64,000 nt of DNA from an uncultured Ignavibacteriota bacterium (lineage in GTDB: Bacteria > Bacteroidota > Ignavibacteria > Palsa-1295), in the NCBI GenBank assembly GCA_903900335.1, contig CAIUMP010000022.1, positions 1 through 64,000 on the forward strand, in the 5' to 3' direction. Both the position numbers and the translations under genes were made by a program. The notes beneath the pieces were generated by a model. The model was not told where the DNA came from and ran no database searches. It saw only the letters and a program-made list of their open reading frames with translations. Numbering within the stretch: position 1 is the stretch's first letter; each line of letters starts with the position of its first letter. This document shows positions 35,859 through 43,934 of this stretch, piece after piece.

Positions 35859-36992
35859 TCAGTGCTGTGTTGCCTGCGCCGGGTCAGTAATTGGCGCAGC
35901 GAGCCCTGTTGATTGACCACCGGCCTGCGCAGCCTCAAACTTGGCCTTCTGCGCCTGCATTTCCTTATAGAGCTTCTTATTTTTGACAGAATCCACAAAA
36001 TGAAGCGCCTCGTCTTCCATCAACACAGCTTCGTTCGTGCGCCCGGTCTTGAAAAGGACCTCGGCGCGAGTGTCAGTATAGCCTGCACGCTCGACGGGGT
36101 CGGTGGCGAGGCTCATTGCGCGATTGGCGTAGTCTTCTGCACGATCCAACGCCACTCCCTTTTCCGCAGCAGCCCACGCAAAATAGTTGAAGGTTTCTGC
36201 GTCGCGCGGATTGCTCAAGGTCCAGCGTTCGATCGTTCGAATAGCATCATCCACGCGACCCAGTTCGAAGAAGTGCTTCAGGAGCATCATCACGGCCTGC
36301 GAACCCGCCCCGTTCTTTGGGTATTCACCTGTCGCCCGCTCAAGCAGCAGCCATTGTTCCTCACCCTCGGTCAGGAAGGCCTGGCCATATGTCGCTTCGG
36401 CACGGCAATTTTTCTTATTATCGGGATCAAGCTGGATCGCGTGCGTGAAGGCGTCAAGCGCTTTCTTGTTATTCGCATTCTTCGCATAGTAGTCGGCTGC
36501 AACCAGCCACTTCGAGGGGTCTTTGCAAGGCTTTGCGGTATTACTCACCTCTTCGATCACTGAGGCAGTCCCGCCTGCTGCGGCGTTCTTCATTGACCGA
36601 AGAAATTTCGGCGCATCTTCATAACCTACTACCCTGTCTATCTCTTTTCCGGTAGATGTAAAAAAGACGATCGTTGGGTACCCTGTGATCTTGTACTGCC
36701 TTGCCAGATCCTTTCCTTCTCCATTCTCCGCATCGAGCTTGATGGAGACGAACTTCGCATCTGCCGTCTTGCCGACTGCCTCATCAGAGTAGGTCTGCTT
36801 GTCAAGGACTTTGCACCAACCGCACCAGCCGGTGTAAAAGTCGATCATTACATCTTTGTGCTCTTTGGCGGCGAGCTTCTTTGCTTCAGCGAATGAAAGT
36901 TGCTTGAAGTGAACCTCCGCTAATGCAGAGGATGCACAGAAGGCGACCGCACTCGCAAATAGAACCGACCAAAATATCAGCTTTCTCTTCAT
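35859..36992 (-). CDS. exported thioredoxin-fold protein with TPR tail
   Basis: A 377-residue periplasmic protein. Signal peptide (1-25, ending SALAE), a thioredoxin domain (about 28-135) with active-site Cys57-Gly-Trp-Cys60 and cis-Pro region GYPTIVFF, then TPR-like helices (about 160-350) and a low-complexity tail. Such DsbD-gamma/thioredoxin_7-type proteins reduce or oxidise disulfides of envelope proteins, and the TPR part may hold partners. It is upstream of rpe with a ~86-base gap to the chosen rpe start, so co-transcription is possible. Confidence 0.88.
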   Translation of the reverse strand: MKRKLIFWSVLFASAVAFCASSALAEVHFKQLSFAEAKKLAAKEHKDVMIDFYTGWCGWCKVLDKQTYSDEAVGKTADAKFVSIKLDAENGEGKDLARQYKITGYPTIVFFTSTGKEIDRVVGYEDAPKFLRSMKNAAAGGTASVIEEVSNTAKPCKDPSKWLVAADYYAKNANNKKALDAFTHAIQLDPDNKKNCRAEATYGQAFLTEGEEQWLLLERATGEYPKNGAGSQAVMMLLKHFFELGRVDDAIRTIERWTLSNPRDAETFNYFAWAAAEKGVALDRAEDYANRAMSLATDPVERAGYTDTRAEVLFKTGRTNEAVLMEDEALHFVDSVKNKKLYKEMQAQKAKFEAAQAGGQSTGLAAPITDPAQATQH

Positions 36993-37484
36993 GACCGTAC
37001 TTTCGATTTAACTCTTCACTAACTATGACTATCACCGGTGGTATTGAACGGAGGAGTGATTCCCACCATTCGTGATTGAGTCAAAATAATCCCCTGGGCG
37101 GTGGTTGCGTTCCGGGATTGTGTTCCTTTCGTCAGATCAATGGGCAATAGATTGAATCCGTTGGCTTGGTCGCACTGCTAGAATGCCTCTCTGCAGTCGT
37201 CGAAGAAGAAGTGCCCGTTGAGGAGCGAGCGAGCAAAATGTGTAATTGAAGTGCGGATTAGCTTTTTTAAAAGCCAAAGCGCCGGGTTTGCCCTCCCGGC
37301 GCTCGATGTGAGAAGCTTTTCGGCTTCAGGTGAGTCTCTAGTTTAGTTTGCCAATCCGGTATTATATAAAGATTGTGCCAGCAACAAATCTTTCGTTTTC
37401 TAAACGTATTCGCCATGTGGACAACTTAAGATTGTCCCATTATAGGAATTGTGAATATCTTGGTCTCAGAATCGGACAGAAATA
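36993..37484. other. 492-base non-coding stretch with a hairpin at 37278-37303
   Basis: No convincing ORF, tRNA or known RNA signature is seen. The clearest element is AGCGCCGGG/CCCGGCGCT (37278-37286 and 37295-37303), an exact 9-bp stem. On the minus strand it is followed by TTGGCTTTT, so it may terminate the gene ending at 37485, although 180 bases away. The part at 36993-37260 should carry the promoter of the thioredoxin-TPR gene. This is the longest gene-free region in the window. Confidence 0.5.
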
Positions 37485-38987
37485 CTAGTGGATTATAGCT
37501 ATCTTTCGTACGATATTTCCTAATGACAGCGCATAGATTCCGCTTGGCAGGTCTTCTACTTCCAGGGATCCGATGCCGCTCGTAATTAGGCCCTGTTTGA
37601 CTTCCGCTCCGACAGCGTTGAAGAGCTTTAGCACCTCTACCGCATTTGTGAAAGTCTCACTATGAGCTATGACCTCTACGACGAGCCGCCGATCAACAGG
37701 ATTCGGAGTCATCGTGACACTTGGTATCGTAGGTGTACTAAGCCTGACAGCGTCTTGCAACGTGTGCGAGTAGTAGCCTGCGGAGATTTCGTCGGCGATC
37801 CGCACCATCTGGAGTGTGTCCGCAGGATTTAGGGCAGGCCCCACTCCATTCGCGCCATAGATGGCCACATCGAATTGTAGGGTATCACCAGGAGCAACCG
37901 GTTGACTGCTTCCTGCGACAATGAGTGCTCGTGCGTCCCCACGCCGAAGGGTCGAGTGCGCGATGCCCCCACCGGAAAGTAAGGCGTAGCGATCGGAGTC
38001 ACTCGCCGGGTCATCCTCAATATCCCAATACCGGATGGACCGCAGAGACAAGGCCGGCCTGCTCGTAGCCGTATTCCCCGTAAGAACCATCACTCCAAGC
38101 AGCGGATCAGTGCTACTTGAATCGGTGTAGAACACAATCGACCGTGTACCTTCGCTAGTAACGGTTCTAACTTGATCGTCATTCTCGAATTGCACATCTC
38201 CATCGATACAGAAGCCCACTACTGGCTCGAAGATTGTATCTTTGCCACGATACAATAGTTGGTTATGTAGCAGAATTACATCTTTTAGTAATCCCTTCTT
38301 CCAAAAACAGAGTTGAGTACGAACCTCGAATCCAAATGGTCGAGGGTTGGGATCCGAATAGACGGACGTGTCGGAATCCTTATAGACGATAAACATATCC
38401 TCATCGGAGAGTACTGCCTTCGGGCCAGCAGCGGCGCGCTGCAGTGGATCATCCACGTACGTCGAGATCCCGTTTACCATGCGCAACGGCCAGGATGGCC
38501 CAACGACATCTGTCGAACGGTAGACCCTATACTTATCCCGTCCGGCTTGGGAAGAGTCGATCGCTGTCCCACCGTAGATGAGACTACCCGGGACGAACTC
38601 GGAGCCAAAGAATATGCTTGGTGTGTATGTGCCTTCGACATGCGGCGCGTCAACTCCGCCAAACTTCCGAACTCCTCCGACCCACAGGCCGGCCCCATAG
38701 ATCATCGTGTCCTGCACACCGTTTTGATTCAACCAAAAACCGCCCCAACCGTCCGGCACAGGGTGCACGGAGTCCGATTGATTGAAAAGGACACCATTGT
38801 TATTGACCTGCGCTTCCCATGCACCAACGCTATTCGATCGTCGCATATTGAGCGCCTGCCCCCTCAAGGCAGTGAAGAACCCAGCAAGGTGGATTATGAA
38901 GATCACAGCTAGCCAGAAAAACGTGCTTCTGCAGAATCCAGAAGCCGTTGATTCCTCCCTATTATGATGAGGTGAAGCTACATCCAT
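37485..38987 (-). CDS. secreted protein with T9SS sorting domain, function unknown
   Basis: A 500-residue exported protein. A hydrophilic leader of ~24 residues precedes a membrane/signal segment (about 24-42, FFWLAVIFIIHLAGFFTAL). The mature part has repeated surface-like motifs (GAGLWVGGVRK, GYYSHTLQDA) of the kind found in T9SS surface proteins of this phylum. The C-terminal ~80 residues (MTPNPVDRRLVVEVI to LPSGIYALSLGNIVRKIAI) are a type A sorting domain. The start overlaps the upstream epimerase stop by 10 bases, so the two are co-transcribed; whether they act together is unclear. Confidence 0.82.
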   Translation of the reverse strand: MDVASPHHNREESTASGFCRSTFFWLAVIFIIHLAGFFTALRGQALNMRRSNSVGAWEAQVNNNGVLFNQSDSVHPVPDGWGGFWLNQNGVQDTMIYGAGLWVGGVRKFGGVDAPHVEGTYTPSIFFGSEFVPGSLIYGGTAIDSSQAGRDKYRVYRSTDVVGPSWPLRMVNGISTYVDDPLQRAAAGPKAVLSDEDMFIVYKDSDTSVYSDPNPRPFGFEVRTQLCFWKKGLLKDVILLHNQLLYRGKDTIFEPVVGFCIDGDVQFENDDQVRTVTSEGTRSIVFYTDSSSTDPLLGVMVLTGNTATSRPALSLRSIRYWDIEDDPASDSDRYALLSGGGIAHSTLRRGDARALIVAGSSQPVAPGDTLQFDVAIYGANGVGPALNPADTLQMVRIADEISAGYYSHTLQDAVRLSTPTIPSVTMTPNPVDRRLVVEVIAHSETFTNAVEVLKLFNAVGAEVKQGLITSGIGSLEVEDLPSGIYALSLGNIVRKIAIIH

Positions 38988-39958
38988 CCCTGTGAGCGAT
39001 ACCAGTCCGTGGTCTGGCGAATGCCATCCTCCAATGAGACCTGCTGCCTGTATCCTAACTCCTGCTTGGCCTTTTCCACGCTACATGTCCAGCTAGCTTG
39101 CACCATGTCACGACCCTTTTCCCAATTGAGCACAGATGGCTTTGATCGAAAAACAGAAACAACCTCCGAAAATCCCGCGACCCCATAAACCAGGGCATGT
39201 GGAAGCCGGATTGTCAACCCACGTTTCTGCAGTATGTCGGCGGTAACGTTACTCACCTCCCGCCAAGTATACTCTCTCTCTCCGCCGATAAAATAGGTCT
39301 CGTTCCAACCCGCCTTGTTTTCGAGTGTAAGGCGAACCCCTTCTGCTACGTCGGCGACATGCACCAGGTTCACCCGTTTATCCTTCATACCAATAAGCGG
39401 CTTGATGCGCTTGTCAATAGTTTGAAACACGGTGAGGATCGCAGTATCCCGCGGGCCATACACCGCGGCAAGCCGCAGAATGCTCACCGGGAAATCTGCT
39501 CGCGCGCGTTCACACTCTTCTTCGGCAGCACGTTTGGATCTTCCATAAGCGGTGATCGGGTGTGGAGGTGTAAGCTCCGTGACCGGGTTGCCATCTAGCG
39601 ATGGCCCCGTTGCTGTCTGACTCGAACACTGCACAAAAACCGACAGGTTGGGGTTGTGACGTCGGACCGCATCCAGCAAATTGCGCGTCGCTACCTGATT
39701 TCCATCAAAGAAGCCCTGTTTGTTTTTCGCTGCGGTTACGCCTGCCACATGGACTACGGCATCAACATTTGCGACTGCGCGAGCAAGCGATTCCGCATCC
39801 TCGAAACTCGATTGCACCAGCTCTATCGGTTTGCCCTGCAGCCATGCTGTGCTCGATGATTTGCGCACCATAGCGCGAACCTCATGGCCGGTCTCGAGCA
39901 AACGATCCGCAACATGCGATCCTACGAATCCGCTGGCACCTGTGACTAAGACTTTCAT
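38978..39958 (-). CDS. NAD-dependent epimerase/dehydratase (extended SDR)
   Basis: A 326-residue extended short-chain dehydrogenase acting on nucleotide-sugar or related substrates. The ATG at 39958 places the Rossmann motif TGASGFVGSH at 6-15. The catalytic YGRSK (Tyr-x-x-x-Lys) follows a CSSQTATGPS strand, and LRLAAVYGPRD is typical of the family. Substrate is not determinable; dihydroflavonol-reductase-like sugar or lipid reductases share this layout. It overlaps the downstream T9SS cargo gene by 10 bases. Confidence 0.9.
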   Translation of the reverse strand: MKVLVTGASGFVGSHVADRLLETGHEVRAMVRKSSSTAWLQGKPIELVQSSFEDAESLARAVANVDAVVHVAGVTAAKNKQGFFDGNQVATRNLLDAVRRHNPNLSVFVQCSSQTATGPSLDGNPVTELTPPHPITAYGRSKRAAEEECERARADFPVSILRLAAVYGPRDTAILTVFQTIDKRIKPLIGMKDKRVNLVHVADVAEGVRLTLENKAGWNETYFIGGEREYTWREVSNVTADILQKRGLTIRLPHALVYGVAGFSEVVSVFRSKPSVLNWEKGRDMVQASWTCSVEKAKQELGYRQQVSLEDGIRQTTDWYRSQGWM

Positions 39959-40080
39959 GAAACTGCGCTTGAGGTAAATTGGAGTGGCATACAATAGCGC
40001 TGAAAATTGCTGAAAGATTCATGCAAATTCGTTAATCCCGCGGATGCGGATCATTGCACTCCTCATTAGTGAATCCTCAC

Positions 40081-40581
40081 TTAGACCGTTTCCTGGCCAT
40101 GTAGCTTTAACAACCAACCAATCTGACCCGTATGGCATGGCTCGTGCCGGATGGCATGACGGATGACCACCCGCTTCGAATCCTCTCCTTGAAAGGCGAT
40201 TCCACGATGATTCGGAGCATCCAGTCCGGAATCGTCAAGGGCAAGGATACTGGCCATCGCATGGTGATGCACACGGTCCATCGCTATGAGTATCTCCTCG
40301 AAAGTTGGCAGACCTGGCTCGTCCGTGAGAATTGTCCCCATTTCAAAGCGATCTAGCCATTGGATTCCCATCGTCTCACCAGTGAGAGCCTCCACAAGGA
40401 GAAAATGCTGAGACCACGTCAGATGCCCTGCAAGCCAGTACAGGGTGTTCAACTTCTGCCCGTTTAGCTCAAACTGCAGGTGAGGATCAAGCGCTTTGGC
40501 AAGTGACAAGTAGAACTTCGTCAGACCGCGAACATCCTGAAATACTTCGGAAAGAATGAGACTCTCGGATTTTTCTTGCAT
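40081..40581 (-). CDS. DinB-family protein
   Basis: A 166-residue four-helix protein of the DinB/YfiT-like metal-binding superfamily. The start is the ATG at 40581 (MQEKSESLIL). Metal-ligand candidates are His in AGHLTWSQHF (about 50-57) and the C-terminal HEPCHTGQIGWLL. Members include thiol-dependent S-transferases and damage-inducible proteins; the substrate here is unknown. It is divergent from phhB across 87 bases. Confidence 0.85.
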   Translation of the reverse strand: MQEKSESLILSEVFQDVRGLTKFYLSLAKALDPHLQFELNGQKLNTLYWLAGHLTWSQHFLLVEALTGETMGIQWLDRFEMGTILTDEPGLPTFEEILIAMDRVHHHAMASILALDDSGLDAPNHRGIAFQGEDSKRVVIRHAIRHEPCHTGQIGWLLKLHGQETV

Positions 40582-40668
40582 GGTTGAGGTTTCAGATAGG
40601 ACAAATATATTACGAGGCCCCTGATAAATCTCAAAAACGGGGATACGGACCCAAAAAATCAGACGCAA

Positions 40669-40971
40669 ATGTCACGACTACCAGCCGATCGATTCTCTCC
40701 TGCGCAGATTCGGGAGATGCTTAAGTCTCTTTCGGGATGGCGCTTCGAGCCGAGACTCAAACATATCTCCAAAGAATTCGACCGCAAGAATTTCCTCGGT
40801 GCTGCCGGATTCGTGCAGCAGATCGCTGGCCTCGCAGAACTCGCGGATCATCATCCGGACCTACTTCTTTCCGGCTACAAGTACGTCAAAGTAATGCTTT
40901 CAACCCATTCTGCTGGAGGCGTGACACAAAGCGATTTCGATCTGGCCCGCTCTATCGAAAAAATAAGGTAA
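40669..40971 (+). CDS. phhB: pterin-4a-carbinolamine dehydratase
   Basis: Recycles the pterin cofactor after aromatic amino acid hydroxylation by dehydrating 4a-hydroxytetrahydrobiopterin. The 100-residue protein has the family signature ADHHPDLLLSGYKYVKVML, followed by STHSAGGVTQSDFDLA, with the usual length. No aromatic hydroxylase gene is in the window. The downstream exported peptidase starts 3 bases after its stop, so the two are translated together. Confidence 0.92.
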   Translation: MSRLPADRFSPAQIREMLKSLSGWRFEPRLKHISKEFDRKNFLGAAGFVQQIAGLAELADHHPDLLLSGYKYVKVMLSTHSAGGVTQSDFDLARSIEKIR

Positions 40972-40974
40972 TAA

Positions 40975-42420
40975 ATGAAGCGACTCATTACAATACTCCT
41001 TCTGCTCACGCTGACATCGCTTCGGCCTGTTTCTGCCCAGACGAATTCAAACGAGGTCTCCAGAGACACACTTAACAAGTACGGCATCTACGACACAGAT
41101 CGCCTCCCTCCTTCTTTCCACGCCGGGAGAAGGAAGCTGCTGCTCGACTCGATGCAGCCACACTCGATTGCACTCTTCCTGGCAGGGCCAGAACGTACGC
41201 GAGCAAATGATATTGATTATGAATTTCACCAAGATCCGAACTTCTACTACCTAACGGGCTGCCTCGAACCCGGTGCTGCGCTTATGCTTTTCGAGAAGCC
41301 CTTTACGTTGACGAACGGTCGAAGTGTCCGCGAAGTCCTGTTCGTCCGAGATCGCAACCCAGCACAAGAGACCTGGACAGGCAGAAGACTCGGACCCGAG
41401 GGTGCAAATGCTGTGCTGAAGGTCGAGGTGGCGTTGTCCATCGACAGCTTACCAGCAATGCTCAGCAATGTGCTATCAAGAATGGAGTCCGAGGGCACGG
41501 TTCCGATGCTCTACTATGATCAGCACACCGAAAAAATCCGAGAGCCATTACTCGGCGGGCGCCTAATCCAGAGCGATTCAACGCTCCGTGATATGATAAC
41601 GGAACGGTATCCAAATTTGCGTCTCGCCTCACTCAGAACATCACTGGCTGCATTACGGGAGGTAAAATCATCTGAAGAGCTCACGCTCATGCGTCGGGCA
41701 ATTTCGATCTCCAACGAAGCTCATAACAGAGTTATTCATGAGTCCAGACCCGGTTGGTTCGAGTACCAGCTACAAGCGCTTGCCGAGTCTGTCTTTACAA
41801 ATCATGGCGCAGAGTACACGGCCTATCCCTGCATCGTTGGCAGCGGGCCGAACTCAACAATACTGCATTACGAGACGAACCGCCGCAAAACAAAGACCGG
41901 CGACTTCATCGAAATGGATATGGGTGCTGAGTATCACGGGTACGCCGCTGATGTAACGCGCAGTTTTCCAATCTCCGGGAAGTTCACGCGGGAACAGCGC
42001 GCCATTTATTCCCTCGTCCTCGAAGCGCAGGACAGCGGTATAGCTGTCTGTCTGTCCGGTGCTCGTTTCCGCTCAGCACACTCTGCAGCCTTACGCGTCA
42101 TCACGCGCGGCTTACTGAAGTTGGGGATCATCAAAGACTCCTCTGAGTATCGCAAATATTTCATGCACGGTACCTCACACTACCTGGGACTTGATGTCCA
42201 TGATGCGGGCGCTTACGGCCCACTTCGACCTGGGAATGTGCTCACCGTGGAGCCCGGTATTTACATTGCCGAAGGAAGCCCCTGTGACAAGAAGTGGTGG
42301 AACATCGGCTGCCGAATCGAAGATGATATTCTCATAACGGACCACGGCCCGGTGAACCTCTCATCTGGATCACCACGCACCATCCCGGAATTGGAAAAAC
42401 TTCTCGCACGTTCGCACTAA
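40975..42420 (+). CDS. exported Xaa-Pro aminopeptidase (M24B)
   Basis: Removes N-terminal residues next to proline. The 481-residue protein has a signal peptide (1-21, ending SAQ), an aminopeptidase-P N-terminal domain (about 45-185; DYEFHQDPNFYYLTG) and the pita-bread catalytic domain with metal ligands in IEMDMGAEYHGYAADVTRSF (two Asp), GTSHYLGLDVHD (His), VEPGIYI (Glu) and RIEDDIL (Glu). Cytosolic PepP lacks a signal, so export is notable. It is coupled to phhB with a 3-base gap and followed by an outer-membrane gene. Confidence 0.92.
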   Translation: MKRLITILLLLTLTSLRPVSAQTNSNEVSRDTLNKYGIYDTDRLPPSFHAGRRKLLLDSMQPHSIALFLAGPERTRANDIDYEFHQDPNFYYLTGCLEPGAALMLFEKPFTLTNGRSVREVLFVRDRNPAQETWTGRRLGPEGANAVLKVEVALSIDSLPAMLSNVLSRMESEGTVPMLYYDQHTEKIREPLLGGRLIQSDSTLRDMITERYPNLRLASLRTSLAALREVKSSEELTLMRRAISISNEAHNRVIHESRPGWFEYQLQALAESVFTNHGAEYTAYPCIVGSGPNSTILHYETNRRKTKTGDFIEMDMGAEYHGYAADVTRSFPISGKFTREQRAIYSLVLEAQDSGIAVCLSGARFRSAHSAALRVITRGLLKLGIIKDSSEYRKYFMHGTSHYLGLDVHDAGAYGPLRPGNVLTVEPGIYIAEGSPCDKKWWNIGCRIEDDILITDHGPVNLSSGSPRTIPELEKLLARSH

Positions 42421-42448
42421 TCCCCGATCGCACCATTTTTACGTCGCC

Positions 42449-43930
42449 ATGCCGTCAAGCACACCTTTACGATCCCTCTACGCGTTTCTGTTCCTTCTGC
42501 TACCCGCCACTTCAGCCCTGTACGCGCAGGACGGCCCGGAGCATCTTTCTCCGTTTGCGCATGGGGCCGGACGTACCTATTCGGTGTCAACTCATGGGCT
42601 CGACGCCATTGGCCTCAACCCTTCCTTGTTGCTCTTTGGCGAACCGAAACACATTGAACTCTCGCTGATTCCGATCACTTCGATCGGTGCCAACATCGGC
42701 TCGACATTCAGTTCGCTTGGCGCGATACGCAGTGCGCTTGCCGATTCCGCGCTCTCTGATACGAATATCTCCGCCAATGGAGTAACCACCCGTGGTGACT
42801 CCACGCGACAGGCGACGATGAACTACTTCCGCAACAACGGACTCGCGAGCAATGTAAATGCTCGGCTCTTCGGAATTTCCTATATCGATCCAGAACTTGG
42901 TGGATTTGCACTGACGTGGGACATGCATGTTGCACTACGCGCTTCCTTTCCGGACTCCCTTTTTGTCTTCCTCGGTACTAACGCGATCAGCCAATTCTTG
43001 CAGGGACGCCTCACGCCACACACCGTTGATGTGCAGGCCATTTGGTACAGCGAATACACACTCTCTTGGGCTCGCCACTTGTATGGGAATCCTTTCTCTG
43101 GAGATCTACAACTCCTCGGCGGCGTTGGCATCAAGTATCTTGCCGGAATTGAATACCTGCGCGTTGACCCTAACTCCGACTTCTCCGTTAACTACCCGCG
43201 CCAGCACGGGGGTAAGTCTAGTGTTGCGGCAAATTACCTGATTCGCTTTGCCTACCCCGATCAATTCGCACCAAAGGGATTTCCGGATGGATTTTCACTC
43301 AGCTATCTTACGGCAGCGACTGCGGGAAGTGGCGTCGGGGCCGATATTGGCTTTACGCTCGGCGCATTTGATAGCCTTCATCACGCACCGTGGCATGTTG
43401 CCCTAAGCTTGACGGATATTGGTGCCATTAATTGGACGAAACACACGGATACGCGAAGTGCCAACGATACGATCTCGGCTGAGCTAAAGGCGCAGAGCAC
43501 CGATACAATAAATAGCTATCTCAAGGCGCTAGGCGGAAAACTTGACACCGCTGATGCCCCATTCTCCTCTAAGCTCCCGACAACACTCCACATGGCGGGC
43601 GCACTCGATCTAGCGGAGATCGGCCTTGTTATCCCGGCCTGTCACCTCTCCGTAGCAACCGAACTTGCGCTTGGACTAACGGATGTCGTTGGCTCCCCAA
43701 ACCATGGTAGATTTGGCTTCGCCGCAATGCTAGAGCGTCCAGCGAAGGGTGTCTCCTTTCACACAGCGCTTGGCTTCACTACACAGGATGGTCTGTCGGA
43801 TATGACCTTCGCACTCGGCTTCGGATTTGGCAACACGTTCTTCCTCGACTTCGGAACGGCGGGGATGTTCAATCTTCTCAAGAGCAGCGGTTACAGGGAC
43901 GGGGTCTTGAGTCTCAAGCTCCTCCTCTAA
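42449..43930 (+). CDS. outer-membrane beta-barrel-like protein
   Basis: A 493-residue exported protein with signal peptide (1-26, ending YAQ). It contains long-chain-transporter or DUF5723-like features: an early GRTYSVSTHGLDAIGLNPSL motif and many amphipathic strands, and ends in a hydrophobic strand (GVLSLKLLL). FadL/PorV-like barrels share this N-terminal motif (conserved Gly-Leu-Asn-Pro). PorV works in T9SS cargo handling, so a T9SS link is possible but not proven. It lies 28 bases after the exported peptidase. Confidence 0.72.
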   Translation: MPSSTPLRSLYAFLFLLLPATSALYAQDGPEHLSPFAHGAGRTYSVSTHGLDAIGLNPSLLLFGEPKHIELSLIPITSIGANIGSTFSSLGAIRSALADSALSDTNISANGVTTRGDSTRQATMNYFRNNGLASNVNARLFGISYIDPELGGFALTWDMHVALRASFPDSLFVFLGTNAISQFLQGRLTPHTVDVQAIWYSEYTLSWARHLYGNPFSGDLQLLGGVGIKYLAGIEYLRVDPNSDFSVNYPRQHGGKSSVAANYLIRFAYPDQFAPKGFPDGFSLSYLTAATAGSGVGADIGFTLGAFDSLHHAPWHVALSLTDIGAINWTKHTDTRSANDTISAELKAQSTDTINSYLKALGGKLDTADAPFSSKLPTTLHMAGALDLAEIGLVIPACHLSVATELALGLTDVVGSPNHGRFGFAAMLERPAKGVSFHTALGFTTQDGLSDMTFALGFGFGNTFFLDFGTAGMFNLLKSSGYRDGVLSLKLLL

Positions 43931-43934
43931 TGCT

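Noticed and set aside
36993-37484. Possible 6S, SRP or tmRNA gene in the long gap
   Set aside because: None of the conserved sequence blocks of these RNAs could be found by eye; only a plain hairpin is visible.
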